64,000 bases of DNA from CBDDLD01 sp965250025 (GTDB lineage: Bacteria > Bacteroidota > Bacteroidia > Flavobacteriales > Flavobacteriaceae), in the NCBI GenBank assembly GCA_965250025.1, contig OZ252283.1:2976001-3040000 (forward strand), written 5' to 3'. The notes under the pieces were generated by a model, which was not told the DNA's origin, ran no database searches, and saw nothing but the letters and a program-made list of their open reading frames with translations. Shown here in pieces: positions 8,197-16,372 of this stretch. Position 1 is the first letter of the stretch. Each line of letters opens with the position of its first letter. Position numbers and translations under genes: made by a program.

Positions 8197-9183
8197 ATGT
8201 ATTTTTCGTCTTCCATACTATCTGATTTGGTTGAATATACCAAGCATAATGATGTTGATATCGTACCATTTGAAGAAGAGGTAAAACATTATCAAAAAGA
8301 GAAATACATCAGTTATGAGGTCATGGTAAATGCCATAAACTATGTTAGCAAAACACTAAATGATCAGCATCTGGGATTGCACCTTGGCGAACAAATATCA
8401 TTAAAAGTCACTGCTTATGTAGATAGTATTATGCAGTATAGTAACACTCTGGAAGATGCTTTTGAGAATGCTGTGGAATACTCTAAACTTATTAGTGATG
8501 CTTTACACTGCACTCTTAACAAATCGAATCATTATTACTCAGTAGTCTTTGAAGAAAACCCTAACTGGAAGGTCTATCAAAGCAATGCCAAAACACAAAT
8601 TCTGGATCTTACTTTGCTTTCCTGTTTAAAATCACTAGTGGCATATACCAATCGAAATTATTTCCCTGTTAAGATTAATTTTGAAACTCCAAAGCCTAAA
8701 TACTTAAATGAATACTACAGGCTTTTCAACTGCAGTCTATCTTTCAATCAATCTAAAACAGAAATTTTCTTCGAGAAACAAATTTTTGACAAACACTCTA
8801 AAGTATTAAAGTTAGGGTTATTAGAGAGTCTGAAAGAAAAAGTTGGAGAGGAGATGAACCGCTTGGAAAGTGAAAACAAGCTTATCCATGATTTAAAAAA
8901 ATGCATTTTAGATCACAAACCCGAACGCATACTGATAGAAAATGCATCTAAACACCTTAATGTATCTAAAAGAACACTGCAACGTCAACTAAAAACATTA
9001 AATACTTCTTTTAAAGAAATAGAATATGAATTACAGTTGAGATTGGCAAAAACGTATCTTGAAGAACAACAAAAATCAATTGATGAAATTAGTTATTTGC
9101 TAGGTTTTTCAGAAAGTAGCGCTTTCATTAGGTTCTTTAAATCTCAGACTCAACAAACACCTGCCGGGTATATAAAATACTAA
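8197..9183 (+). CDS. AraC-family transcriptional regulator
   Basis: Regulator of 328 residues from the ATG at 8197; a TTG six codons upstream would also be in frame but overlaps a promoter-like CATATTTG. Residues about 10-200 fit the arabinose-binding-like N-terminal domain found in OruR/ArgR-type regulators (no cupin). The C-terminal 100 residues carry two helix-turn-helix motifs: HLNVSKRTLQRQLK, and DEISYLLGFSESSAFIRFFKSQTQQTPAGY. It is divergent from the membrane protein/DUF1801 pair, a likely target. Its stop overlaps the convergent ferredoxin stop by four bases. Confidence 0.85.
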   Translation: MYFSSSILSDLVEYTKHNDVDIVPFEEEVKHYQKEKYISYEVMVNAINYVSKTLNDQHLGLHLGEQISLKVTAYVDSIMQYSNTLEDAFENAVEYSKLISDALHCTLNKSNHYYSVVFEENPNWKVYQSNAKTQILDLTLLSCLKSLVAYTNRNYFPVKINFETPKPKYLNEYYRLFNCSLSFNQSKTEIFFEKQIFDKHSKVLKLGLLESLKEKVGEEMNRLESENKLIHDLKKCILDHKPERILIENASKHLNVSKRTLQRQLKTLNTSFKEIEYELQLRLAKTYLEEQQKSIDEISYLLGFSESSAFIRFFKSQTQQTPAGYIKY

Positions 9184-9512
9184 CTTTCAGGAGCTAACAC
9201 CACTTTAAGGCCTTCCATTTCTGGTGTTATTGGTATTTGACAGCCCAATCTGCTGTTGTCCTCTACATAAAATGCTTCCGATAACATGGCCTCTTCGTCA
9301 TCTTGCATTTCTGGTAATTCGGTATCACTTAAAACATAGCATTGACAAGAGGCACACATGGCCATACCACCACATACTCCTATAGTACCTTCAGGTGCCA
9401 ATTCGTAAGAACGGATTACCTCCATCAAATTCATGGCCATATCTGTCGGTGCCTGAACTTCATGTGTTGTACCTTCACGGTCAATAATGGTTATGTTAAT
9501 ATCATTTTCGAT
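9180..9512 (-). CDS. 2Fe-2S ferredoxin with non-canonical start
   Basis: Adrenodoxin-like 2Fe-2S ferredoxin. Counting from an ATC codon at 9512-9510 it is 110 residues, with cluster ligands Cys47, Cys53, Cys56 and Cys91 (VCGGMAMCASCQC and RLGCQIP). The first in-frame ATG (9440) would delete residues 1-24, which include the first two beta strands (NDINITIIDREGTTHEV), conserved in sequence and reading frame here. No ATG, GTG or TTG exists upstream in frame before the stop of the neighbouring S23 gene. ATC GAA AAT GAT looks like a mutated ATG GAA AAT GAT. It is probably the electron acceptor of the ferredoxin-NADP reductase two genes upstream. The protein fold is clear; the start is not. Confidence 0.8.
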   Translation of the reverse strand: MENDINITIIDREGTTHEVQAPTDMAMNLMEVIRSYELAPEGTIGVCGGMAMCASCQCYVLSDTELPEMQDDEEAMLSEAFYVEDNSRLGCQIPITPEMEGLKVVLAPES

Positions 9513-9529
9513 AAAGCAGTAATTGGTAT

Positions 9530-9895
9530 TTAGGAATTAGTATTTAGTTTCTTTATTGATTTTATCAAACCATATAACATTTTTGAAATCTCGTTAGTAT
9601 TGTTAATTATAGTTTCTGCTTTTTCTGAAGTCAAGAAGTTTAATCGAACTGACAGATATAACATTGATCTGACCTCGCTATTTGATGCTAAAGCAAAATA
9701 CAAAAATCTCATAAAATCAGCATTCGAATTTCTCTCAAACCCTTCTGCTATATTATTAGAAACCGAAATTGATGCCCTTTTAATCTGATCTCTGAAAGAA
9801 AAGTCTTCATTATCTTTAAAACAACTGTAGATATCAACTACTAAATCCTGAGATTTTCTCCAAACTAATAAGTCCTCAAATTTCTGTACTGCCAC
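9530..9895 (-). CDS. Four-helix-bundle protein of the S23 / 23S rRNA intervening-sequence family
   Basis: 121-residue protein with the S23 signature: FEDLLVWRKSQDLVVDIY near the N-terminus, then FRDQIKRASISVSNNIAEGF and a third helix with FLYFALASNSEVRSML. The GTG start is at 9895. Relatives form pentameric four-helix bundles of unknown function and occur either inside 23S rRNA insertions or as lone genes in Bacteroidota. Here the gene sits between ferredoxin reductase and ferredoxin and is bracketed by 11-bp inverted repeats (9539-9549 and 9896-9906), so it looks like a small mobile cassette inserted in a redox operon. Confidence 0.9.
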   Translation of the reverse strand: MAVQKFEDLLVWRKSQDLVVDIYSCFKDNEDFSFRDQIKRASISVSNNIAEGFERNSNADFMRFLYFALASNSEVRSMLYLSVRLNFLTSEKAETIINNTNEISKMLYGLIKSIKKLNTNS

Positions 9896-9906
9896 AACTA
9901 AATACT
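9539..9906. repeat. 11-bp inverted repeats bracketing the S23 gene
   Basis: AGTATTTAGTT at 9539-9549 and its exact reverse complement AACTAAATACT at 9896-9906. The right copy touches the GTG start; the left copy lies in the last codons, and its flank repeats TATTTAG again (9527-9533). This boundary-like arrangement defines a unit of about 368 bases. Confidence 0.65.
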
Positions 9907-9932
9907 TGCTACTGTCTACTGAATCCTATTAT

Positions 9933-10991
9933 TTACTCAATACTTTTCACCACAGCTTTTGGGGCTTCTTTTCGCGTACCATCAAAACCATCAATACCGC
10001 TCACTGTGGTATATTTCAGGACATAACGTTTTCCAGGATTAATAATCTGATATGCAGATTGACACATCAAAGTAGCTTCATGAAAGCCACACAAGATAAG
10101 TTTTAATTTTCCAGGATAGGTATTAACATCTCCAATAGCGTAAATACCTGGAATATTAGTCTGATAATCTAAAGCATTATTCACTTTTATGGCATTCTTT
10201 TCGATTTCCAGCCCCCAATTAGCAATTGGCCCTAACTTAGGCGATAATCCAAATAATGGAATAAAATGATCTGTATTTACCGTAATTGGCGCTTCTTCGC
10301 CTTTTTTGGTAATCTCAACGCTTTCTACTTTACCATTACCGTTAATAGCCGTAATCTCAGCAGGTGTTATTAAGTTTATCTTACCTAGGTTTTTTAATTC
10401 CTGAACTTTCTCAACAGAATCTAAATGACCTCTGAATTCATTACGTCGATGTACTAAAGTTACCTTGGCAGCAACATCGCTTAAGAAAATACTCCAATCT
10501 AATGCGGAATCACCTCCACCAGCAATAACAACATGCTTATTACGATACATCTCCGGTTCTTTGATCATATATTCTACACCTACATCTTCATAATCTTCAA
10601 TATTGTCTATAAGTGGTTTTCGAGGCTCAAAGCTTCCCAAGCCTCCAGCTATAGCTACTACAGGTGCTTGATGTTTTGTCCCTTTATTTGTTGTTACAAT
10701 AAAACTACCATCTTCTTGTTTCTCTATGGTTTCAGCGCGTTCACCTAAAGTAAAGCCGGGTTGAAACTGCTTGCATTGCTCCATAAGCTTATCGGTAAGA
10801 TCTCCTGCCAAAATCTCCGGGTATGCAGGTATATCATATATGGGCTTTTTGGGATAAATTTCTGAACATTGTCCTCCTGGTTGTGGTAAGGCATCAATAA
10901 GGTGACATTTCAATTTTAATAATCCCGCTTCAAAAACTGCAAATAATCCTGTAGGACCTGCACCAATGATAAGAATATCGGTTGTAATCAT
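9933..10991 (-). CDS. Ferredoxin-NADP(+) reductase, thioredoxin-reductase-like (YumC type)
   Basis: FAD- and NAD(P)-binding flavoprotein of 352 residues, the length of YumC/TrxR-like ferredoxin-NADP reductases. The FAD dinucleotide motif is IIGAGPTGLF (residues 7-16), followed by PQPGGQCSEIYPKKPIYDIP; the pyridine-nucleotide motif is IAGGGDSALDW near residue 160. The redox-active CxxC of thioredoxin reductase is absent, as expected for this class, and the C-terminal region has YAIGDVNTYPGK. Neighbouring ferredoxin, NifU-like and Mrp genes on the same strand suggest a shared electron-supply or Fe-S role. Confidence 0.9.
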   Translation of the reverse strand: MITTDILIIGAGPTGLFAVFEAGLLKLKCHLIDALPQPGGQCSEIYPKKPIYDIPAYPEILAGDLTDKLMEQCKQFQPGFTLGERAETIEKQEDGSFIVTTNKGTKHQAPVVAIAGGLGSFEPRKPLIDNIEDYEDVGVEYMIKEPEMYRNKHVVIAGGGDSALDWSIFLSDVAAKVTLVHRRNEFRGHLDSVEKVQELKNLGKINLITPAEITAINGNGKVESVEITKKGEEAPITVNTDHFIPLFGLSPKLGPIANWGLEIEKNAIKVNNALDYQTNIPGIYAIGDVNTYPGKLKLILCGFHEATLMCQSAYQIINPGKRYVLKYTTVSGIDGFDGTRKEAPKAVVKSIE

Positions 10992-11054
10992 GAATTTTTA
11001 TTTGAGAACAAATCTAAGACTGTAGTTGCTAACAAAATGTGATAATTGTCACCT

Positions 11055-11297
11055 TTAGGCATCTACATTAATTACCTTTTCAATTTGAGGTGCATATTTT
11101 TTGATGGTCATTTCTACACCAGACTTTAGAGTCATCTGATTGACACTGCATGATATACATGCCCCTTCTAATTGTACCTTAACCAGTTTATCGTCTTCAA
11201 TAGATAATAGGGAAATATTCCCGCCGTCACTCTGTAAGAACGGTCTGATCTCCTCTAAGGCTTTTTCTACATTAACTCTTAATTCTTCTGAAGTCAT
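11055..11297 (-). CDS. NifU C-terminal-like Fe-S scaffold protein
   Basis: 80-residue protein of the NifU C-terminal (Nfu) family. The cluster-binding motif is GACISCSVNQMTLKSGVE (CxxC at about 47-50). The N-terminal part LEEIRPFLQSDGGNISLLSI is diagnostic. Nfu proteins carry or deliver Fe-S clusters. It directly follows the Mrp/ApbC gene with no gap (11297/11298), so the two are surely co-transcribed and probably act together in cluster delivery. Confidence 0.93.
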   Translation of the reverse strand: MTSEELRVNVEKALEEIRPFLQSDGGNISLLSIEDDKLVKVQLEGACISCSVNQMTLKSGVEMTIKKYAPQIEKVINVDA

Positions 11298-12437
11298 CTA
11301 TTTCTTATTTACGGCAGCGCAACCAGCCATTGTTGTAATTTTTATTGCTTCGGTAGGTGGCAATTGCTTATTACGTTTTACCACTTCCTGTACAGTTTCT
11401 TTTGTGATCTGCTCAAAAGCTTCTTCAAGTGGCGTTGCCACTTGTAAGGCTGCTGGTCGACCTAAATCCCCTGCCTCTCTAATACTTTGTACTAATGGTA
11501 CTTCTCCTAAAAATGGCACCTTTAAATCTTCAGCCAAATGCTTAGCACCTTCTTTTCCAAAGATATAGTATTTATTATTTGGCAATTCTTCTGGTGTAAA
11601 ATACGCCATATTTTCTATGATTCCCAATACCGGAACATTAATGTTCTCTTGTTGAAACATTGCTACTCCTTTCTTAGCATCTGCCAATGCTACATTCTGC
11701 GGGGTACTGACTACAACAGCACCTGTAATTGGCATGGCTTGCATGATACTCAAATGGATGTCGCCCGTACCTGGTGGCAAATCCAATAATAAGAAATCAA
11801 GTTCTCCCCAAGCAGCATCAAAGATCATTTGATTGAGTGCTTTTGCTGCCATTGGCCCTCGCCATATGACAGCCTGATCGGGTTTGGTAAAAAATCCTAT
11901 CGATAATATTTTAATTCCATAATTCTCAACAGGTTTCATTTTTGATTTCTCATCGATGTTAACTGACAATGGGCGTTCAGAAGCTACATCAAACATAATA
12001 GGAATAGATGGTCCATAAATGTCTGCATCCAGAACCCCTACTTTAAATCCCATCTTAGCCAAAGTCACAGCTAAATTTGCTGTTACGGTTGATTTTCCAA
12101 CGCCTCCTTTTCCAGATGCCACAGCAATTATGTTTTGAATGCCTGGGATTGGAGCACCTTTAATTTCATTTTTTTGAGGAGTCTGAGGTGCTTCAACTTT
12201 TACATTCACCTTTATTTTAGCTTTTTCATAAACTTCTCTATGAATTGCTTGCAATATCTCTACCTCTGTCTTTTTGCGTGCCTGAAGGCTCGGGTTTTTG
12301 ATTGTGATATCAACAATAACCTCGTCGGCAAAAGTAACCACATTGGTTACGGCCCCACTTTCAACCATATTCTGACCTTCTCCGGGTACTGTTATAGCTT
12401 TAAGGGCATTTAATATATCTTCTTTGTGTAATTTCAC
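11298..12437 (-). CDS. Mrp/ApbC-type Fe-S cluster carrier ATPase
   Basis: P-loop ATPase of 379 residues. Residues about 5-82 are the MIP18/DUF59 domain; the P-loop SGKGGVGKST is at 108-117, then DADIYGPS and a switch region LDLPPGTGD. The usual CxxC pair after the ENM motif is missing: the sequence reads ENMAYFTPEELPNNKYY. Remaining cysteines are near the C-terminus (AGCAA). So it may transfer clusters differently from E. coli ApbC, or rely on the adjoining Nfu protein. I recall the same replacement in other Bacteroidota. A TATCTTTG promoter element lies just upstream. Confidence 0.92.
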   Translation of the reverse strand: MKLHKEDILNALKAITVPGEGQNMVESGAVTNVVTFADEVIVDITIKNPSLQARKKTEVEILQAIHREVYEKAKIKVNVKVEAPQTPQKNEIKGAPIPGIQNIIAVASGKGGVGKSTVTANLAVTLAKMGFKVGVLDADIYGPSIPIMFDVASERPLSVNIDEKSKMKPVENYGIKILSIGFFTKPDQAVIWRGPMAAKALNQMIFDAAWGELDFLLLDLPPGTGDIHLSIMQAMPITGAVVVSTPQNVALADAKKGVAMFQQENINVPVLGIIENMAYFTPEELPNNKYYIFGKEGAKHLAEDLKVPFLGEVPLVQSIREAGDLGRPAALQVATPLEEAFEQITKETVQEVVKRNKQLPPTEAIKITTMAGCAAVNKK

Positions 12438-12464
12438 GTTGTTTATTCAGATTTATTCTAAATG

Positions 12465-12472
12465 CAAAGATA
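12465..12472 (-). promoter_or_regulatory. -7 promoter element (TATCTTTG) of the Mrp-Nfu-reductase genes
   Basis: TATCTTTG on the minus strand ends 28 bases before the Mrp ATG. No TTG box is seen at the usual spacing, so the support is the -7 match and its position only. Confidence 0.55.
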
Positions 12473-12541
12473 CTGCGAATTGTTCAGATTTTGAAGTACT
12501 TAAATTGAATTGATTTATGGTCTTATAATCGGAGGTAATAC

Positions 12542-12874
12542 CTAGTCATCCAAAGCTATCGGATCCCAAAACAGTGTATCGAAATTCTGCACCTGATTGT
12601 CTTTTATGACAACACCTTCATTTTCTAAAAGCTGCTGCATTAGATTGGTTCCCTGAAAGTGGTGTTTTCCTGTGAGCAGTCCTTTCCTATTAACCACTCT
12701 GTGCGCCGGTACATCTTTCCCTTCTGAAGCATTCATAGCGTAACCTACCATTCTGGAGCTGCGTGCAGCCCCCAAATATTTTGCTATGGCACCATAGCTG
12801 GTAACACGGCCATAAGGAATACATCTGGCAACTTCGTATACACGCTCAAAAAAACTTATCGTTTCTGGTTTCAT
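12542..12874 (-). CDS. Alkyltransferase-like (ATL) protein, MGMT family without the active-site cysteine
   Basis: 110-residue DNA-binding domain of the O6-alkylguanine transferase fold: IPYGRVTSYGAIAKYLG at about 19-35 and SRMVGYAMNAS. The active-site motif PCHRV is PAHRV here (PAHRVVNRKG), so alkyl transfer is impossible. ATL proteins flag O6-alkylguanine lesions for nucleotide excision repair; most have Trp at this place, here Ala. It overlaps the end of the lysE-like gene as TAATG and is last in a trmB-lysE-ATL run. Confidence 0.85.
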   Translation of the reverse strand: MKPETISFFERVYEVARCIPYGRVTSYGAIAKYLGAARSSRMVGYAMNASEGKDVPAHRVVNRKGLLTGKHHFQGTNLMQQLLENEGVVIKDNQVQNFDTLFWDPIALDD

Positions 12875-13503
12875 TACAATTCCATTAAAATATTTGTTAA
12901 GGTCACTAAAGCTACAATTCCAGTTATAATTCCTATACTGTAGTTCATACTTCTTTGTGATGTGATCTTTTTTTCTTTGATCTTATCAAAAAAGAAAATA
13001 TACACATACAACATCACAAATGTCCCCATAGTTGCTCCCGTAACATACGTAATAATGCTTAAGCGCTCAAAATCCATCCATCCAAATGATGCCAGAGTAA
13101 TAGTCATATAGGCTTGATACGGTATTGGAAATACATTTAACGCTGATAAAAAAACGCCGTGAAAATAACGGCTATGTTTGCTTTTTACCGGTTCTTCTAT
13201 TTCTGGTTCTTCTTGTGTTTTTGCTAGAACCAGAAAATAAACGGCTATTAATACAAAAATTACGAAAGCGACGCGCTGCAAAATATCCACAACATCGGGT
13301 CGATTGCTTAAATATCTGGCAAAAATAGAGGCGATATACGTTTGGACAAAAACTATGGTGCAAACTCCCGTAGAAAACATAATACCTCTTCCTGCGCCTT
13401 CCTTGAGACTGATTCTGGCAGCCGTCATGTTTAACAGCCCTGGTGGTATTACGCCAACCAATGCGATAATCATCCCAAGAAAAAATATAACCGTACTGTT
13501 CAA
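12874..13503 (-). CDS. LysE/RhtB-family transporter
   Basis: Inner-membrane protein of 209 residues with about six transmembrane segments. The N-terminal segment IIALVGVIPPGLLNMTAARISLKEG matches the LysE/RhtB exporter signature (a G-x-x-P-P-G-x-L-N pattern). The substrate cannot be read from sequence; relatives export amino acids. It begins three bases after trmB ends and shares a TAATG overlap with the ATL gene. Confidence 0.85.
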   Translation of the reverse strand: MNSTVIFFLGMIIALVGVIPPGLLNMTAARISLKEGAGRGIMFSTGVCTIVFVQTYIASIFARYLSNRPDVVDILQRVAFVIFVLIAVYFLVLAKTQEEPEIEEPVKSKHSRYFHGVFLSALNVFPIPYQAYMTITLASFGWMDFERLSIITYVTGATMGTFVMLYVYIFFFDKIKEKKITSQRSMNYSIGIITGIVALVTLTNILMEL

Positions 13504-13506
13504 ATT

Positions 13507-14178
13507 TTAGTTGATTTTAAACCTAATATACGTAATTGCTTTGTCTTCTTCTAAATATTGCTTCTCATAAAACGTTTGAATGGCAGTAACTTCTTCAGGG
13601 CTTCCTTCTAATCTATAAACATCATGATTGGCATACAAAATCTCATAACCCTTACCATGTAACAATCCTAAAGTGTAGCCATGCATAAACTCACTATCCG
13701 TTTTTAGGTGCATAATTCCACCAGGTTTTAGTATGTTTTTATAGCGCTCTATAAACTGAAGGTTGGTCATTCTATGTTTGGTTCGCTTGTATTTTATTTG
13801 CGGATCAGGAAATGTAATCCAAATTTCATCAACTTCTTCACGGTCAAATACGTATTCCACCAGCTCAATTTGTGTTCTTATAAATGCAGCATTCATAATA
13901 TGTGCTTCAACAGCAGTTTTTGCACCACGCCAAAATCGAGCGCCTTTAATATCGATTCCAATAAAATTTTTATCTGGATAACGTTCTGCCAAACCAACCG
14001 TATACTCGCCTTTTCCACAACCCAACTCTAGTACAATGGGATTATCATTCTTAAAAACCTTTGAATTCCAATTGCCCTTGAGGTCATATCCTTGTATCAA
14101 CTCATCCCTGCTGGGTTGAAATACATTACTGAAGGTCTCATTCTCCTTAAATCTTTTGAGTTTATTTTTACTTCCCAC
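13507..14178 (-). CDS. trmB: tRNA (guanine46-N7)-methyltransferase
   Basis: SAM-dependent methyltransferase making m7G46 in the tRNA variable loop. It has 223 residues. Motif I is LELGCGKGEYT; further along are FIGIDIKGARFWRGA and the catalytic-region motif ITFPDPQIKYKRTKHRMT, which is diagnostic of TrmB. First gene of the trmB-lysE-ATL run; a TACTTTTG promoter element lies 19-26 bases upstream. Confidence 0.95.
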   Translation of the reverse strand: MGSKNKLKRFKENETFSNVFQPSRDELIQGYDLKGNWNSKVFKNDNPIVLELGCGKGEYTVGLAERYPDKNFIGIDIKGARFWRGAKTAVEAHIMNAAFIRTQIELVEYVFDREEVDEIWITFPDPQIKYKRTKHRMTNLQFIERYKNILKPGGIMHLKTDSEFMHGYTLGLLHGKGYEILYANHDVYRLEGSPEEVTAIQTFYEKQYLEEDKAITYIRFKIN

Positions 14179-14196
14179 CTTATTCTAAATTTTTGT

Positions 14197-14204
14197 CAAA
14201 AGTA
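14197..14204 (-). promoter_or_regulatory. -7 promoter element (TACTTTTG) for trmB
   Basis: TACTTTTG on the minus strand, 19 bases upstream of the trmB ATG. No matching TTG box at 18-23 bases. Confidence 0.5.
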
Positions 14205-14291
14205 AGATAGTACTGCCTATTATAAAATTTGAGTTAACAATTAATTATTATTAAAGTTAAATTTGATAAAATTAAGGAAACACAATAGCCT

Positions 14292-14299
14292 TACATTTG
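14292..14299 (+). promoter_or_regulatory. -7 promoter element (TACATTTG) just before the glycosyltransferase gene
   Basis: TACATTTG ends only six bases before the ATG at 14306, so a transcript starting at the usual distance would have almost no leader. Confidence 0.5.
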
Positions 14300-14305
14300 C
14301 CAGAT

Positions 14306-15349
14306 ATGAAAAGGATTTTAGTAGCACCTTTAAATTGGGGGTTGGGTCATTCCACGAGATGTATTCCCATTATTAAAGCATTAATTGAGCATCATTTTGA
14401 ACCTGTTATCGCTAGTGATGGGATAGCTCTAGAGCTCCTAAAAAAAGAGTTTCCCGATTTAGAGGCTTTAACATTGCCGGCTTATGACATTACGTATTCT
14501 AAGAAAGCCAACAGCTTTAAACTTAAACTGATCAAAGATTCACCCAGACTACTCAAGGTTATAAAAAAAGAAAAGAAGCTTATCAAAAGCATCGTTGAAG
14601 AGAAACGTATCGATGGTATCATTTCTGATAATCGCTTTGGTGTAAGACACAAGAATATTCCTTCTGTTTTTATTACTCACCAACTTCGTGTTTTGAGTGG
14701 CAGTACTACTTGGCTAAGTACTAAAATGCATCAAAAAATCATTACTAAATTTGATGAATGCTGGGTGCCCGATAATTTAGACGAGCCTAACCTTAGTGGT
14801 GCTCTTGGTCATTATGACAATTATCAAAGTAACATTAAATACCTTGGTCCTTTAAGTCGTTTCAACAAAAAGAATCTAAACATCGTTAATGACCTTATGG
14901 TATTATTATCGGGACCTGAGCCTCAACGCACATTTTTAGAAGAACTATTATTAAAGGAATTGCAGTCTTGTAAGGGAAAGGTTCTTTTTGTTAAAGGCAA
15001 GATCGAAAGAATGCAACACGTAGAGACCATTGGTCATACTACTTTGTATAACTTTATGACTAGTGAAGAACTTGAAACGGCAATTAACCAGAGTGAACTC
15101 ATTCTTTCAAGATCTGGGTATACTACGATTATGGATTTAGCAAAATTAGAAAAGAAGGCGTTTTTTATACCTACTCCCGGTCAATTCGAACAAGAATATC
15201 TTGCTGAAAAATTAGATAACGAAGGTATGGTTCCTTCTTGTAGCCAAAATGAATTTACTATAGAAAAATTAGATGTAATAAAAGATTATACAGGGTTTAC
15301 GTCAACACACTATAACGTAAATTACAAGAAGCTATTCAGCCTTTTCTAG
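14306..15349 (+). CDS. MurG-like glycosyltransferase family protein
   Basis: 347-residue GT-B-fold protein from the ATG at 14306 (a TTG at 14297 lies within the promoter element and is rejected). The start MKRILVAPLNWGLGHSTRCIPII has the glycine/histidine loop of MurG-like enzymes; the C-terminal half contains LILSRSGYTTIMDLAKLEKKAFFIPTPGQFEQEYLA, the GT28-type nucleotide-sugar binding region (usually PxPGQxEQ). The role is probably sugar transfer to a lipid or glycan; the acceptor is unknown. Its end overlaps the convergent histidine kinase gene by 18 bases. Confidence 0.8.
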   Translation: MKRILVAPLNWGLGHSTRCIPIIKALIEHHFEPVIASDGIALELLKKEFPDLEALTLPAYDITYSKKANSFKLKLIKDSPRLLKVIKKEKKLIKSIVEEKRIDGIISDNRFGVRHKNIPSVFITHQLRVLSGSTTWLSTKMHQKIITKFDECWVPDNLDEPNLSGALGHYDNYQSNIKYLGPLSRFNKKNLNIVNDLMVLLSGPEPQRTFLEELLLKELQSCKGKVLFVKGKIERMQHVETIGHTTLYNFMTSEELETAINQSELILSRSGYTTIMDLAKLEKKAFFIPTPGQFEQEYLAEKLDNEGMVPSCSQNEFTIEKLDVIKDYTGFTSTHYNVNYKKLFSLF

Positions 15350-16372
15350 GGTAAATGAAAATTCGCTTCCCACTCCTAATTCACTCTCCACATAGATTTT
15401 TTCTTCATGTGCTTCTATAATATGCTTTACTATAGATAAGCCTAAACCTGAGCCTCCTTCTTTTCTAGATCCACTTTTATCGACCCTATAGAATCGCTCA
15501 AATAAGCGTGGCACATTATCTTCGGATATGCCTTCGCCATTATCAGTTACCCTTACAATAACCTTGTTCTTTATGAGGTTCTCTATACTAACTTCTGTGG
15601 TTCCTTTTTCTCTACCGTATTTGATTGAATTCACAACCAGATTTGTCAAGACCTGCTGTATGCGTTCTTTATCTGCATTAACCATAATTGGCTCATGATA
15701 ATCCATATCGAACGTGAGCGTTATTTTTTTCTTAAGTGCCTTCATTTCAAATAAGTCGAACACACTTTGTACCAATTCTATAATATCAAAAGCCTCTTTG
15801 TTTAGTCTAAGATCACCCACTTCAAGCTTTGTGATCATATCTAAATCTTTTATGATATAAATTAAACGTTCTACGCCTTTGCTTGCTCTATTGAGGTATT
15901 TTTTTCTGATTTTTTCATCTTCCATCGCACCATCTAAAAGTGTCAGTATGTAACCCTGTACAGTAAATAATGGTGTTTTAAGTTCGTGAGAAACATTCCC
16001 CATAAACTCTTTACGGTATTCTTCCCTTACCTTAAGGGTTTCAATCTCTAACTTCTTGTCACGGGCATACTTATCAATTTCTCTGGTAAGCGTCCCCATA
16101 TCGGTAGTAATGGGTTGTTGTCTCAAGCTCGTTGACTCTAATAGTGTAAGATCGTCATAGATCTTTTTTACCCGTTTATATATAAAACGTTCTACCCGAA
16201 ACTGAATGATTAAAAAGCACAGTATGTAACAAATCACAGGAAAAAAAATCACCTGCCACTTTAACGTATGAAAATAGTATAAAAAAACACTCACTAAGAG
16301 TGTTAAGAACAATGTGATATACAGCGAAGTCTTTATCGCAAACTTATACGTTTTCTTAAGTTTTCCTTGCAT
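15332..16372 (-). CDS. Sensor histidine kinase, PhoR-like
   Basis: 346-residue kinase with two transmembrane segments (about 14-34 and 40-57) and almost no periplasmic loop. The HisKA box is FMGNVSHELKTPLFTVQGY with His129; the HATPase part has NLVVNSIKYG, VTDNGEGI, and a G2 box EGGSGLGLSIVKHI. With so little outside the membrane, the signal is probably sensed in or through the membrane. It overlaps the response regulator gene by one base, as a typical pair. The phosphate link is only family resemblance. Confidence 0.9.
   Translation of the reverse strand: MQGKLKKTYKFAIKTSLYITLFLTLLVSVFLYYFHTLKWQVIFFPVICYILCFLIIQFRVERFIYKRVKKIYDDLTLLESTSLRQQPITTDMGTLTREIDKYARDKKLEIETLKVREEYRKEFMGNVSHELKTPLFTVQGYILTLLDGAMEDEKIRKKYLNRASKGVERLIYIIKDLDMITKLEVGDLRLNKEAFDIIELVQSVFDLFEMKALKKKITLTFDMDYHEPIMVNADKERIQQVLTNLVVNSIKYGREKGTTEVSIENLIKNKVIVRVTDNGEGISEDNVPRLFERFYRVDKSGSRKEGGSGLGLSIVKHIIEAHEEKIYVESELGVGSEFSFTLEKAE

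Noticed and set aside
9530..9895. 23S rRNA intervening sequence
   Set aside because: The S23 family gene is not inside an rRNA gene; no rRNA sequence is found in the window.
11140..11568. 142-codon plus-strand frame opposite nfu and mrp
   Set aside because: Mirrors the codon pattern of the real genes on the minus strand; low-complexity Ser/Ala content, no homology recognised.
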